Both the position numbers and the translations under genes were made by a program. A stretch of 64,000 bases of DNA from Fulvia fulva (lineage: Eukaryota; Ascomycota; Dothideomycetes; Mycosphaerellales; Mycosphaerellaceae): positions 3,534,001 to 3,598,000 of the forward strand of contig NC_063020.1 in the NCBI RefSeq assembly GCF_020509005.1. Direction: 5' to 3'. Position 1 is the first letter of the stretch. Every line of letters begins with the position of its first letter. Below are positions 1 to 10,511 of this stretch, piece by piece. The notes below the pieces were generated by a model that worked only from the letters and a program-made list of their open reading frames with translations, was not told the origin of the DNA and searched no databases.

Positions 1-1911
1 GAGGTGGTGTTAATGTGAATGTAGTGTGGACGGTAAGCTGGTATATCGCTGTCGTCGACGAGAACACTTTACCTCGTGCTGTTGAGTCAGCGATGTCGTG
101 TGGGTGAAGTGGGCCAGAAGCCACGAGAATTGGCCGGATTAGACTTTTGCCAAGCCGTGCTCAACGCCACCAAATGTGAGGCAGGCGCGACCCAAATTTC
201 ATTCACTTCGCACCTTCCTCCCATCAATATCTCTCAAATGTCATGCACATTTCGTCACCAATTCTCACAGCTTCTGCAATGCCATGCACATATTGTCAGC
301 AATTCTCACAACTTCTGCGCTCGCTTGTGCTAGCGCCGGATAGCAGCCGCATCGCAAGCACAAAACCGCCCAACTTTTCGATACGCAACCTTCTCTTCTT
401 CTCCCCAGCTCTGTAAGACAACACCCCATCCACCCTATACTGTTACACTCGCTGATTCCCTCTTCGCTTTGCCTTTTGGCTTAGATCAAGTCAGTACAAT
501 CAGTGTTTCGCCGTCACACCAGAGCCCCAGACTAATCCACTCGCAGGTGTAGTATCTGTTCTTTTCAGTTTAATCTCTGAAACGAGTCTACGGACTCATT
601 CAAGATTATTCTTATTTTTGGCACCAGTCGGGTGGCCGCTCTGCTTGCAGATGTCACTCGGCACAGTGTCCTTGGTATTGCACTGCCTCCAAGAGACGCG
701 ACTTCTTTTTCATCAAGCACCCTGGCCGCTGCGCTGGGGATTGGAGAAGATGCCATTCAGCCGGTGAAGGAGTACTCGAGAAAACTTATGCAGATGGTAC
801 GTGCAGACAGGAAATGCGTGAGGCGACGCGACTTGCATCTATCTCAATGGAGACGTTGAACTGCTTCACGAGACATCATAAAGCTGACGACTGAGTGTAG
901 CGACATATTGCTGATCACTGTTGCCTGCCTGCACCGAGATCACATTGTGCCATTCTTCTACATCGTGCACGTTGTTGCTTTACCCATGTATGATGAGTTC
1001 ACTGCATCCACGCGCCTCCACACGTCGCCTCGTTGGCCGGACACAAAGCAAGCCCGAATACAACTTGTCACGAGAGCACGTGTCAGCGCGCTGGACTTAG
1101 CACTCACCTTCCACTTCACTTCCCATGCGACATGCATCTCCTTTCTTCCACACCGATTACCACCTCCAGGTTCCTGCGCTTATGCAGAGCATCGCAGCTT
1201 ATGCTCGGGCTGATCAACATCGCAAGCTGATAGACTCCAATAGATTCACCGGACTTGAACTGCCCGACCGCGCTCCTCGAGAAATTGATCCGTGCGCGAC
1301 CGCTCACCTTCACATTGTACTTTCTTCCATTTCCAACCTCCGAACGGCAGCCTGGACTACTACCGCATGAGCGACTTTCCATTCCCAGCTTTTGCCGACT
1401 TTCACTCATTCCCAACACTCATGCAAGAACTACCGCAGCATTCCTAGGTCAGAGGCGCAAGCCTCAAGTTGGCAGCGGCGTTCTCCGTCCAGTCGTGATG
1501 GTATAAGAAGCCACAGCTGCTAAGCAGTGTCTCTCGCTCTGTTCTTGTTCTGCAGTGATCTACAGTGATCTGCAGTTGGCTGTTATGGACAAATCAGCCG
1601 CTCCGGACAACGACAGCCGGCACCAGTCTGAGGGTAGCACGTACGCAGGCGAACGCCCGTTCACGCCTCAAGCGACTTACAACCAATGAGCGCGTGGCAT
1701 AATGTCGATTTTTACTACATACAGTGAAGTCGCATTTGCTGCATGCAGAGGATGCTCTGTAAACTGTACCTGCGGATATCAATAGCTTAGTTCGCAAAGA
1801 TCACAGTGAGATATATCATATCTCTCGCCGTCCTGCATCGTCCGTGGCCAGTTCAAGGATCTTCTACTATCATTCACTCAGACAACAACAGCACATTACT
1901 TGCTCAAGGTC
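1..1911. other. Intergenic / upstream region without a supported gene
   Basis: I see no convincing coding region here. Open frames are short, overlap on both strands and have no recognisable domain or splice pattern. The stretch holds one short tandem repeat (242-318). Its right end (about 1800-1911) should contain the promoter and 5' UTR of the small secreted protein gene that starts at 1912. The left end may be the flank of a gene outside the window. Confidence 0.5.
242..318. repeat. Two-copy imperfect tandem repeat, 36-bp units
   Basis: Units at 242-277 and 283-318 share catgcacat..tgtca.caattctcaca.cttctgc with a few mismatches, giving a period of about 41 bp. It is a local duplication in non-coding DNA with no evident function. 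Confidence 0.75.
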
Positions 1912-2734
1912 ATGTTCTTCTCAACTGTCCTCGCCGGCTTGGCCGTCGCTGCCACCACAGTCGCTGCACAGGAGTGCACCACCCAGCGACGTATCGACAC
2001 CTCCGACCAGGTCGCCATCGGTACATGATTCTGCGCAGCGTACACTCTGGAAGAAGTCTACTAATGTCCTCGTCCAGCCTACAATGCTGAAGGCTTTGGA
2101 GCATCAGCCGAAGCGTTCAAGCTTGTTCCATGGGGCTCTCCAGACAGTGCCGGCACTTGCTTGACTACAATGTACGCTCCATATCGTTCTCAATAAGTGA
2201 CATCTACTGATATCTTATGCCAGCATCCCTAACGGCCTTGGATGTGCCATTCCAGTTGCTACTACTGGTGCTGGAACATACCAGTTTGCCGTCGAGACCC
2301 GCCAGGTTTTCAACCAATTGAACGTGACCGAGATCGTCCGTAAGTCTGCATCAACTCCGGCCATTGCTCGATCATGGTTGACTGACCTTCCCCAGCATTC
2401 AACAACGGCACTGTCCTCCTCAGCGTCGAGATCCACATTGGGGCCCGCGAGTTCGTTCCCGTACGTATCGCCGCGTCTCGCCAAGTTGACACATGACGAA
2501 AGTTGCTAACGCATCTTCTAGATTCCTGTCACCTTCCACGGCTACGTCTACATGGACTACAACACGGACTGCCGTATCTACTCCGCACGAGCCTACGCCG
2601 ATGTTCCCACCTCAGTCCTCAACATGATGATTCCCGGCGGCACCCCAGGCCTTCCAGCCCCAGGACTCTTGCCCCTGTGCAAGAATCTGCCAATTGGTGG
2701 TCAAAAGAAGCGAGAGATCTCTTTCGAGGCATGA
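1912..2734 (+). CDS. Small secreted protein, five exons, unknown function
   Basis: Exons 1912-2020, 2078-2171, 2224-2339, 2396-2460 and 2522-2734 join in frame (597 nt, 198 aa). Every intron has GT-AG ends, and the first contains a CTAAT branch-like sequence. The N-terminus, MFFSTVLAGLAVAATTVAAQ, is a classic signal peptide with likely cleavage after AAQ or A-Q. The mature part has few cysteines, two N-x-T sites and a C-terminal KKR basic patch before EISFEA. I recognise no family. Size and secretion fit a fungal small secreted or effector-like protein, or a cell-wall protein, but no function can be assigned. A hAT-type MITE begins about 80 bp past the stop. Spliced frame continuity makes gene existence quite sure; function is unknown. 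Confidence 0.8.
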
Positions 2735-2815
2735 AGAGTCTCATGAGAAATATCGAAAGTTTTGCAAAGTTCTATACGAAAAGATTATTGTCTTTAGATC
2801 AGAGAATGCAAAGAC

Positions 2816-3177
2816 CAGGGTGGAGCTGGAGTGTGCGAATAACGTTCATCGTACGCATAATTGCGCGTGCGATGCCAAGTCTCCAATTTAGTATGGTAAT
2901 AGCTCGCATTATCGCATAGCGTTAGTCACAGGGCGGCGACAACAGTGATAGTCGCTCGGCAGCCGTATACGGCATTATTAATCTGCGTATAGGATAGTAC
3001 TAATCGTCGATACGACGATAGCTTACTTACGATATCGCTGTCGCTTCCCGGACAATCTTTGAAGCCTTAGGCAGCAAGCCTAACGAGGGCTGCCTCCGAT
3101 ATCCACGCCTATCGGGGGCACTCGGCCGCACGAATTTTGCATTCGCGTTATTCGCATTCTCGCGCTGCTCCACCCTG
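2816..3177. mobile_element. Non-autonomous hAT-like MITE (362 bp)
   Basis: The element is bounded by inverted repeats beginning CAGGGTGGAGC (left) and ending GCTCCACCCTG (right), with further inner inverted similarity around GCGAATAACG. It is flanked on both sides by the identical 8-bp sequence GCAAAGAC (2808-2815 and 3178-3185), a target-site duplication. An 8-bp TSD with CAG-starting TIRs is typical of the hAT superfamily. The inside is TpA-rich with no coding capacity, so it would need a transposase in trans. Its TIR differs from that of the larger hAT at 7127-10101, so that element is not its obvious parent. Confidence 0.9.
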
Positions 3178-3185
3178 GCAAAGAC

Positions 3186-3578
3186 TTGAAGCTCGAACTG
3201 AACACTTTCATGAACCTTAAAGTTAATTTCCGCCCATCAATCCGTGTGACTACCCCAATTCAACCACTTCCAGCAGAAGGCTTTGAGGGACTTTCCATGT
3301 CCTCAATTGTAACAGTCACCATACGCCCAAGACGTTTGAAATCGCGAAATCACTAATCAACAAACTCCTGGCCGCACTATTCCCCACTCATTACCTAAAG
3401 CCGCTGAGATGGGTTCTGGGCTTGCTCTGGGCAAAAGCCACCACCGGACAAAGAGGCTCACTTTGCCGGAGACGTTACATTACATCTGATCCTATATGTA
3501 CCCCAGATCTCCAAGTACTCTTTGACCCTAGAAGCCGTGCTAGGACTATCGCTCGGACCCTGTCGATCGCTCTTCAGC
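3186..3578. other. Intergenic region upstream of the MFS gene
   Basis: No gene is seen. It should contain the promoter and leader of the TRI12-like transporter starting at 3579. In-frame Met codons upstream of 3579 (from 3522) only extend the frame with sequence unlike the family N-terminus. Confidence 0.5.
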
Positions 3579-5437
3579 ATGGCCGACGACAAATCTATCG
3601 AATCTCATCACGATGAGAAGGTCATGCCAGATCACCTCGAAGACCTCGAGCGTACACACACCAAGATTGACGTGATTCACGTCACCCAGAAGCTTCCATA
3701 TGGCGAAATCAACTTCATCGGCACGTACATGGCCTGCTTGCTGGCATGTTGTGCTTCCTTCGCAGGCTTCATTATGCCCATCACTTCACTCCAGCTCATC
3801 GAGCGCGACTTGGGCGTCTCCGAGAACGCAGTCTGGATTGCACTTGGCTGGATCTTACTCTCAGCTGTGTCCTTCGTTCTGTTAGGCCGCCTCTCCGACA
3901 TCTTTGGCCGTCGCTGGTTCTTTACAGGCACCACGATATCTGCTCTCATTGGTTGCATCATTGGGGCCACGGCGACCAACATCAATGTACTGATCGCAGC
4001 ATCGGTGTTCCCTGGTCTGGGCTCCGCTGGGCAGCTCAGTGCCAACTACTCCCTCGGAGAGCTTGTGCCCGTCCGCCATCGTTTCGCCATCAATGGATTC
4101 ATCTTCCTGGCTACGCTGCCATTCTCTGGCCTCGGGCCGTACCTGGCCCGCCTCATGATTGTCAATACTGGGCCAAGCTGGAGATCGATCTACTACCTGA
4201 TCATTGGACTGAACGCAGCTTCGACTGTATGCTGGGTCCTCTTCTACCACCCGCCCAAGTTTCAAGGTCTCCATCGTGACCGGACAGTTCGCGAGGAGCT
4301 AGCAGAGATGGACTTTGGAGGAATCTTTCTATACGTTGCCGGATTCTTCTTGTTCCTCCTGGGTCTTGCATGGGGAGGCTCCGTACATCCATGGACTTCG
4401 GCATACGTCTTAGCACCGTTGATCATCGGCTTCTTTACACTCGTTGGCTTCTTGTTCTACGGTGCGTCCTTCCGCTGAACCATTCATGCTGACACACTCT
4501 CAGAGATGTACATGGGTCTGCGCCGCCCACTTATTCCAATGCACCTATTCAAGAACAAGGACTTTGTCATAGTCAACATACTCTCCGCTGTTGGTGGCGT
4601 GGTGTACTACTCGGCAAACAGTATGTCGGAACCCTCCAGATTCAAGATCTATCGTTCTTCTAACACTGTACGGCACTATTCCCGTATATGATCGCCTCTC
4701 TTTACACCGCTGATATTATCGACGGAGGTCTCGTTGCCAGTTGCATTGGAGGCGGCGTATGTGCTGGCCAATTTCTGGGCTCCTGGCTCGCTGTTCCTGG
4801 AGGAATGCTGCGACTGAAGCTAATCTTCGTCTCATGTGGGCTATGCGCATTTATTGCCGGCCTTGCCGGAGCGACCAATAGCCAAGCCATCGGCTCTGCT
4901 TTGGCTGTCTGCGGTGGACTCTGTGTCAGGCTGCTCGAAGTTGTTGTGTCTACGGTAGTCACAATAGTCATCGATGACCAGTCAGAGATTGGAACTGCTG
5001 CGGGAGTCTTTGATGGAATACGCGCAGCAGCCGGCGTACTGGCGACCGCCATCTATTCGTCAGTCTTGATGAACAAGCTGGCAGGCTACACTAAGAGCAC
5101 CGTGGCACCTGCTGTCGTACAAGCCGGCCTACCTCTGGAGTCTCTTCCGGCTTTTCTCACTGCTTTGTCCTCGGGAAGCCTTCCAGCATTGGAAGCCGTT
5201 CCTGGAGTTACTCCTGCAGCAATCCAAGCTGGTGTTGCAACCTTCACGGAAGCATACGCCAAAAGCTTCAAGGTTGTTTGGCTCGGCACTCTGGCATTCG
5301 GCCTTCTAGCTGTGATTGCATCAATCTTCACAACAAATATCGATGATAGACTGTCTCATGACGTTGTACGACGTCTAGATGGAGGCAAGAACACTGATTT
5401 GGAAAACGGGGAGAAGCTGGAGAAGTTGGACTCTTAA
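3579..5437 (+). CDS. TRI12-like MFS efflux transporter, with a defective second intron acceptor
   Basis: Integral plasma-membrane drug:H+ antiporter of the major facilitator superfamily, closest in style to fungal trichothecene/siderophore-type (TRI12, PF06609) pumps with about 14 TM helices. Exon 1 is 3579-4461 and exon 2 is 4504-4620. Exon 3 must begin near 4671 and ends at 5437, giving about 588 aa. Motif A reads GRLSDIFGRRWFF after TM2, and the cytosolic N-terminus is acidic. The first ATG followed by the family-like N-terminus (MADDKSIES) was chosen. Intron 1 is clean (GT-AG). Intron 2 starts GTATGT at 4621 and has a CTAAC branch at 4660-4664, but no AG follows before the required frame resumes at ACG GCA (4671). 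The other AGs lead into a stop at 4661. The gene therefore looks broken by about one base, unless this is an assembly error. It lies beside BVMO and SDR genes, as expected for a cluster exporter; the substrate is unknown. Confidence 0.75.
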
Positions 5438-7126
5438 AGTCGTCCTGGCAGAGATCGTTTGTATGTCGTCGTGTCACGGCAATGTCTTCTTGTAACGAGA
5501 GCCATTTTACTACCATATGTGCGTATTAAAGACTCGCCAGAACTACTAGATCTGCTCTGAAACATTGAGGTGATAGTCAGCTTCATTATCTGTTCCTCTC
5601 CAGTAGTCATACATGTTGCTCCACGGATCAAGTTCAAGACAAGTGGATAGAAAACAGTCCGGCCGACATATGATATGCTAATTCTCTGCTGTGTTATTCG
5701 TCTCCGGCTTGTACAGAAATTTGGGAGTGTCATATAGCTGTTGGACGTCCTGGCCCTCAATCTTTCCAATGTACCAAGTCAAGTCGCGGCCGTCATAGTC
5801 TCGCGTTGTTTGACCATTACCCAGCCAGTTCCACATGTTGCCGGATCGGTATGTGAAGTCATACCCCTGTAGCCGCGGCTTCGACATCAGAAGCAAGTAC
5901 TGGTTCCGAGTTCCAGGATGCAACACAATCCGGCCTTCCTTTTTGTTGCCCTTGAACCAGCTCCGACAATCGCCGTTGTATACAGTACGGCTGTTGAAGA
6001 GGTCCGCGTGCTCAGCATACTGATCGATGACCTGCTGCCTGGGAGTCACACTCTTGACATCTTCTTCCTGGACGTGCTGGATGAGTTGTAGGATGTAGTT
6101 GACAAACGCTTCGATTACAGGCATAGCGCTGCCCTGTCCGATTGGGCCGTATGGACCATAGATTGTCAAATAGTTGGGCATAGATGGCGCCGCAACTCCA
6201 ACATACCCGACTGCCTTGTCAGTGTAGATGTCTTGGAGATTGACGCCGTGGGCAATGATGGGAAATCGAGGAACCCAAGAAGTGTTGAAGCCAGTCTGTA
6301 TCTCGGAATCAGCTCACAAGTCTGTGCGAAGAATGGTAGCCCTCACCGCGCAGATAATGATGTCCACATCGTGGTGTTCCCCTTGCGGATCCACGAATCC
6401 TGTGGGCGTCACTCTCTCAAGGCCACCATCAGTGAAGACGGTCACGTTCGGCTGTACCAGTGCTTCGAGGTAGCCGTTGTCTGGGCTGTCGGATCGTTAA
6501 TGTGAGCATGCACAGGTATGGGAGCCAGGGGACTTACGTAGGCGTTTGCAACCGACCGGAAAAGTGGTAGGCAGGAGCTTCGAAGCCAATTGATCATTGC
6601 CACCCAATCTAGCCTTCATGAGTCCCTCTGCATACTATGCAGATCGTCAACATGAGATAGTAGCAGTGACAACGCCTTTGATTGCGCTTACCTTGCGAGC
6701 AGCATCTGAGTCTGGTGTGTTCCGATGAAAAAACTCGCCAAGAGCAACCATTTCTGTCTCGACATTCTTGCGGTATTTGAGATAGTACTCAGGATTGTCC
6801 TGCATCAGAGCCAGCTGCTCTCTGCTATCTATCACGATCGATAGTCAGCGATATCGAACGTTCGGCCGCGGTCATGAAGGACCCATTTAGGCTAGCAACA
6901 TACACTGAAAGTTGGCTCCATTCTCCCCTGCCCACCCTTGTGAGAAGCCTGGCGTGATCCATGTCGGCGAGCGTATCCAAGTATAGAGATGCTGCACCTC
7001 TGACTGTATGTTGGCGAGGAGCTGGATTCCGCTGGACCCATTTCCCACGACTGCAATCTTCTTGCCAGCCAGTTGGAGATTGTCAGGATAGTTCGCCGAG
7101 TGAGCGGTTGTACCTTGAAATGTTTC

Positions 7127-10101
7127 CAGTGAGCTTATTGGTATGGTTGCTAATGGTTAGTGGTGCTAACCGGTGGTTATTGGTTGGTTGTGGTGACCTC
7201 GCTGTCGCTGTTGGTTATCCAGTGGTGAGGTACCTCACTGCCCTTGGTAACCAGATCCATATATAGCCTAGAGCCCGTATCTAAGCCGCTCCAGTAGGAT
7301 GCTGATCCGCAGTTGGTACACGCTAAATTAGCATGATCTTGGAGTCGCGTACCTACGCGTTTTGCGTGTGTATTCACCTCTCTTTCTTTCACCTTACTGT
7401 CGCTACAATGCCCTTCGCATGGCCATCATTTACCGGCAATCGAGCCCCAGCATCTGATATTACAACCCTCTCTTTGAAGAACCCAGACTTCCATCCGGAT
7501 AAGCACAAGGACTACTTTAAGCTCTATGGTAAGGAGTACACGCGCAAGAAGGCGATACGGTCGAAAGGGACGCGTAAACGGACCTCTCCGGTATGGCAAC
7601 ATGGCGAGTCGTTGATGCGGCACGATGATAGCAAGGAGGTGTATTACTGCTAGACCTGTGAGCTAGAGGGTAAGCCTCAAGAACTGCCTATCGTTAACGG
7701 CAATCAAGGGCCACTTTCTCACCTCACTGTCTATAGATTAAACAAGCAGGGTCAGCCTATTGCCGTTGTTGAAGAGCCTGTCGTTGATCCGGCGTAGACG
7801 ACTTTAATGTGGGCGTTAGTCTCCAAGTTTGACGAATTCAAGCGACTACTTATCCGATAGATTGTATACTGCTATATCGCCTTCCGTATAGTCGAGAACG
7901 CCTACTTTCGAGAGCTCGTTTATTGCCTATCGCAGAACATTGGACAGCATCTACTACGCGCCGGCGCGACTATTCGAAAGTGGGTGCTCTATAAGTACGA
8001 GAACTAGAAGGCGAAGTTGATCTAGGAGATACTAAAGGCACTGAGCGATATTTATATCTCATTCGACGTCTGGACCTCTCCTAATCATCGCGCTATCGTC
8101 TCGGTTTATGCCTATTACATCTCTGCTCGAGGCAAGCGTTATACAAAGCTCTTAGCGTTCAGGCGACTACGTAGTGACCACACTAGCGCGAATATTGTAG
8201 ACGCGCTTTAGGAGGTGTTCGCCGAGTACTCGATCTTATACCGAATCGGGTATTTCGTAACCGACAATACTAGCAATAACGACACCGCGGTTAATACGCT
8301 AATAAGGAGGATGTACCCGTAGATATAGGTCTATCACCGTAAGGGCCGCCGCCTACGATGTTTCGGCTATATTACTGACCTCTACGCGAAGTCGCTACTA
8401 CTAGGAGAGTCATCTAATCGGGACCTAAAGGAGCTGGAACTAAAGACGGAGGAGGGCGCATTCGCGGCGGTGGAGGCGTTCTAGTATGCTCGTAGTGCTA
8501 TTGGCAAGCTACACAATGTAATAAAGTAGATAAGGGCTTTAATATAGAGGTTAGACGAGTTTAGAGAGGTAGTAGGAGGTGAAGGGTTAGAGGAATTTGA
8601 TAACCTTAAGGTGAGTAAGGGATGCCTAGGATAGCGCACGTGACGGCGCTAGTGCTTATCTGAGCCTATCTATTGGCTCGGGAGCTTCCCGTCAATATGC
8701 CGAACAAAAGCCGTTATCGTTATCCTCCTACCTATTCACCTCTTTTACTAACTTATTATCCTATAGCTTATTCAAGACAACTCTACGCGCTAGAACAGCT
8801 TCTATTATATAATCGGACGTGCTATCACCATCGAGGAACGTATTAACACCTTCTGCTTCTAAAACAGGGACGATCCCACCATTAAAAACAATGCGCCCTC
8901 GACCAGTGACTAGTATCAACTCGACAGGCTATATAACACGCTACAGGTCTTCGAGATTACGACTATAGACACCTAGGGCGAGCAGAAACACCTCTTCGAC
9001 TAGTATCCGACTCTCTGCTTTATGCTTGACACCCTTAACGCCTATAACACCGAGTATAAGTAGGAAACCGAGAAAGACGATTCCTTCGATTATCTCTCGA
9101 AATGCTACGAAGCCTCGTAGCGGAAGGTCGAGAAGTACTTCTAAGCCGCAGACGACATGCCTATCTACTACGCCGCAGTGATGCTAAACCCTATGTTGAA
9201 ACACGCGTGGTTTGAAGACCTCTAGAGCGCCGGTACGAAAGATTAGCAGTCTTGGATCAAGAGCACGAAAGCACAGGCGATAGACATCTAGGAGACGTTA
9301 TACAAACCCGCTAGCCAGATTAACACCTCTACGGATACCGTAACACCTCTAAAGAAGCGGAAGGGGAAGAAGAAGTAGTCACAATCGCAATCGCAAGCTA
9401 TAGAGACTCAAACACAGCCTGTTGTTAAGGCCGATAGCGAGGACGATCTTCGAGCTAATCTGTCGAAGTTTAAGCGCCGTAAGATCACGGACTTATTTAT
9501 GCTAACACTAAGGGTTGACTCATTCGAGCGCTACCTGTTATAAGCTTGTGAGCCTGATCCACACGCCGGCAAGTCACTAAAGGAGAGTAAGGACTAGAAG
9601 ATAGCCCTATACGACGTGCTTAGATACTAGTACGCACGCCGAGATACAGAGCCTGAGCTAGCACGATTTGCCTTCGATACACTAGCACTGCCGCTTATGA
9701 GCGATGCTCCAGAGCGCAGCTTCAGTGCTGGCCGTGATATAATACACTATCGAAGATCACAGCTCGGAGACCTCGTTATAGAGGCCTGTAGTTGCCTCCG
9801 TAACTAGTACGGATCTCTAGGTAAAGGCGAAGATGTGGACAGTGAGGAGACGATAGTTACGGACTACAACACCAACTTCAACAAGCGGACGATGCAGCAA
9901 CAGTAGGAGGTGTCAGAGAATGAGGTGAATGAAGAGGTACAGGCAGGACCGAGCAATAGCAGCAACACCTTGTAAACTACATCCACCTTCCTATTCAGGA
10001 AGGAGGTAACCACTGGTATGCTAATGGTGAGCCCAATATTCAGTTGGTTATTGGTTGGTGAGGCTCAAAATTTACCGGTAACCATACCAGTACGCTCACT
10101 G
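7127..10101 (+). mobile_element. hAT-superfamily DNA transposon, 2,975 bp, RIP-mutated
   Basis: Terminal inverted repeats start CAGTGAGC, then TA.TGGTATGGTT, on both ends with about two mismatches over the outer 22 bases. The 8-bp duplication AATGTTTC flanks the element exactly (7119-7126 and 10102-10109). A subterminal direct repeat GGTTATTGGTTGGT occurs at 7175-7188 and 10046-10059. The transposase reading frame lies on the + strand (7408-9975) and is full of TAG codons. Overall composition is TpA-rich and poor in CpA/TpG, as left by repeat-induced point mutation. Perfect TSDs and well-preserved TIRs suggest the insertion is not ancient. It is immobile unless served in trans. Confidence 0.95.
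7408..9975 (+). pseudogene. hAT transposase, inactivated by many TAG codons
   Basis: Reading from ATG at 7408 through in-frame stops gives a hAT transposase of Restless/Tol-like type. The N-terminal BED-like region is open to 7650. A catalytic-core segment ISFDVWTSPNHRAIVS lies near 8050-8105, RLRCFGYI near 8350, TR*NSFYY near 8785, and the C-terminal dimerisation block ARFAFDTLALPLMSDAPERS near 9660-9720. A probable intron runs 8611-8766 (GTGAGT...CTATAG). Nearly all stops are TAG, and many sit where the family has Trp (for example TR*NSF, SD*YQL, VLRY*YA, CLRN*YG), as expected from TGG to TAG change. One TAA (TFCF*NRDD) probably replaces CAA. No functional product. Confidence 0.9.
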
Positions 10102-10490
10102 AATGTTTCTAATCCGGCAAGATTGGGTATCTGCCAGTCGCTGTTCGAGGGAGCCGTGGGTCAGCATACACCATGAAGTCAACCTCTAGACAGTATTGAA
10201 GGCTGACATACTTCAGAAAGCCCATGGCATTGACGAATATCTCAGCCTCGTCAGTGAATTGCTTGCCAGTCGAAAGGTCGGTGATCGTAACTCTCCACAC
10301 ACCCTCCTGGTCGAGCCATTCGGCATGGTCCACACGATGTTTCAGCCTCATGAAGTGTCCGAGGTCAAACTGGTCTGTCGTGCGCTGGAAGTACGCCAAG
10401 ATCTCCGGACCAGAGGCGTAGTAGGTCGACCAGACCTCAGGGTTCCATGTGTATTGATAGATCACGCTTGGAATATCACACGCCACTCCT

Positions 10491-10505
10491 CTGATAAATT
10501 ATCAG
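10491..10505. repeat. 15-bp palindrome at the junction of two head-to-head BVMO remnants
   Basis: CTGATAA-A-TTATCAG is a perfect inverted repeat with 7-bp arms and a 1-base spacer. It lies exactly where the coding similarity of remnant 1 (minus strand) and remnant 2 (plus strand) stops, so it may mark the breakpoint that removed both N-terminal regions. Confidence 0.8.
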
Positions 10506-10511
10506 ACTTGA

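Larger units (their letters stand above)
5678..10498 (-). pseudogene. Baeyer-Villiger monooxygenase remnant 1, split by a hAT transposon
   Basis: Flavin-dependent BVMO family (NADPH, O2; ketone to ester/lactone). The readable frame starts at 10498, directly at GVACDIPS, after a TAA, so the N-terminal FAD-binding GxGxxG part is absent. Coding segments run 10498-10212, 10140-10110, then on the far side of the transposon from 7118 downward through several short introns to the stop at 5678-5680. The NADPH Rossmann motif VVGNGSSG and the C-terminal GYLEALVQPN and ICA/TGF-like regions are present. The hAT element sits inside the codons for E-T-F, at the first residue of the BVMO fingerprint (FxGxxxHxxx, here FQGTTAHSANYP). 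Without the element and one TSD copy the frame is continuous across the site. The intron near 6535 has ambiguous acceptors. It is head-to-head with remnant 2. It cannot encode a functional enzyme as it stands. Confidence 0.85.

Noticed and set aside
1585..1689. A 34-codon ORF starting MDKSAAPDNDSR
   Set aside because: Too short, no homology signal I can name, no evidence of splicing into a longer product.
2816..3177. MITE as a deletion derivative of the 7127-10101 hAT
   Set aside because: The terminal sequences differ (CAGGGTGGAGC versus CAGTGAGC) and I see no shared subterminal sequence.
3522..3578. Upstream ATG for the MFS transporter (MTLEAVLGL)
   Set aside because: The family N-terminus is an acidic cytosolic segment, well matched by the ATG at 3579; the extension looks like leader sequence.
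7408..9975. Possible alternative genetic code with TAG read as Trp in the transposase
   Set aside because: Some TGG codons remain in the same frame, at least one TAA is present, and the TpA-rich context fits RIP much better; no host gene in the window uses internal TAG.
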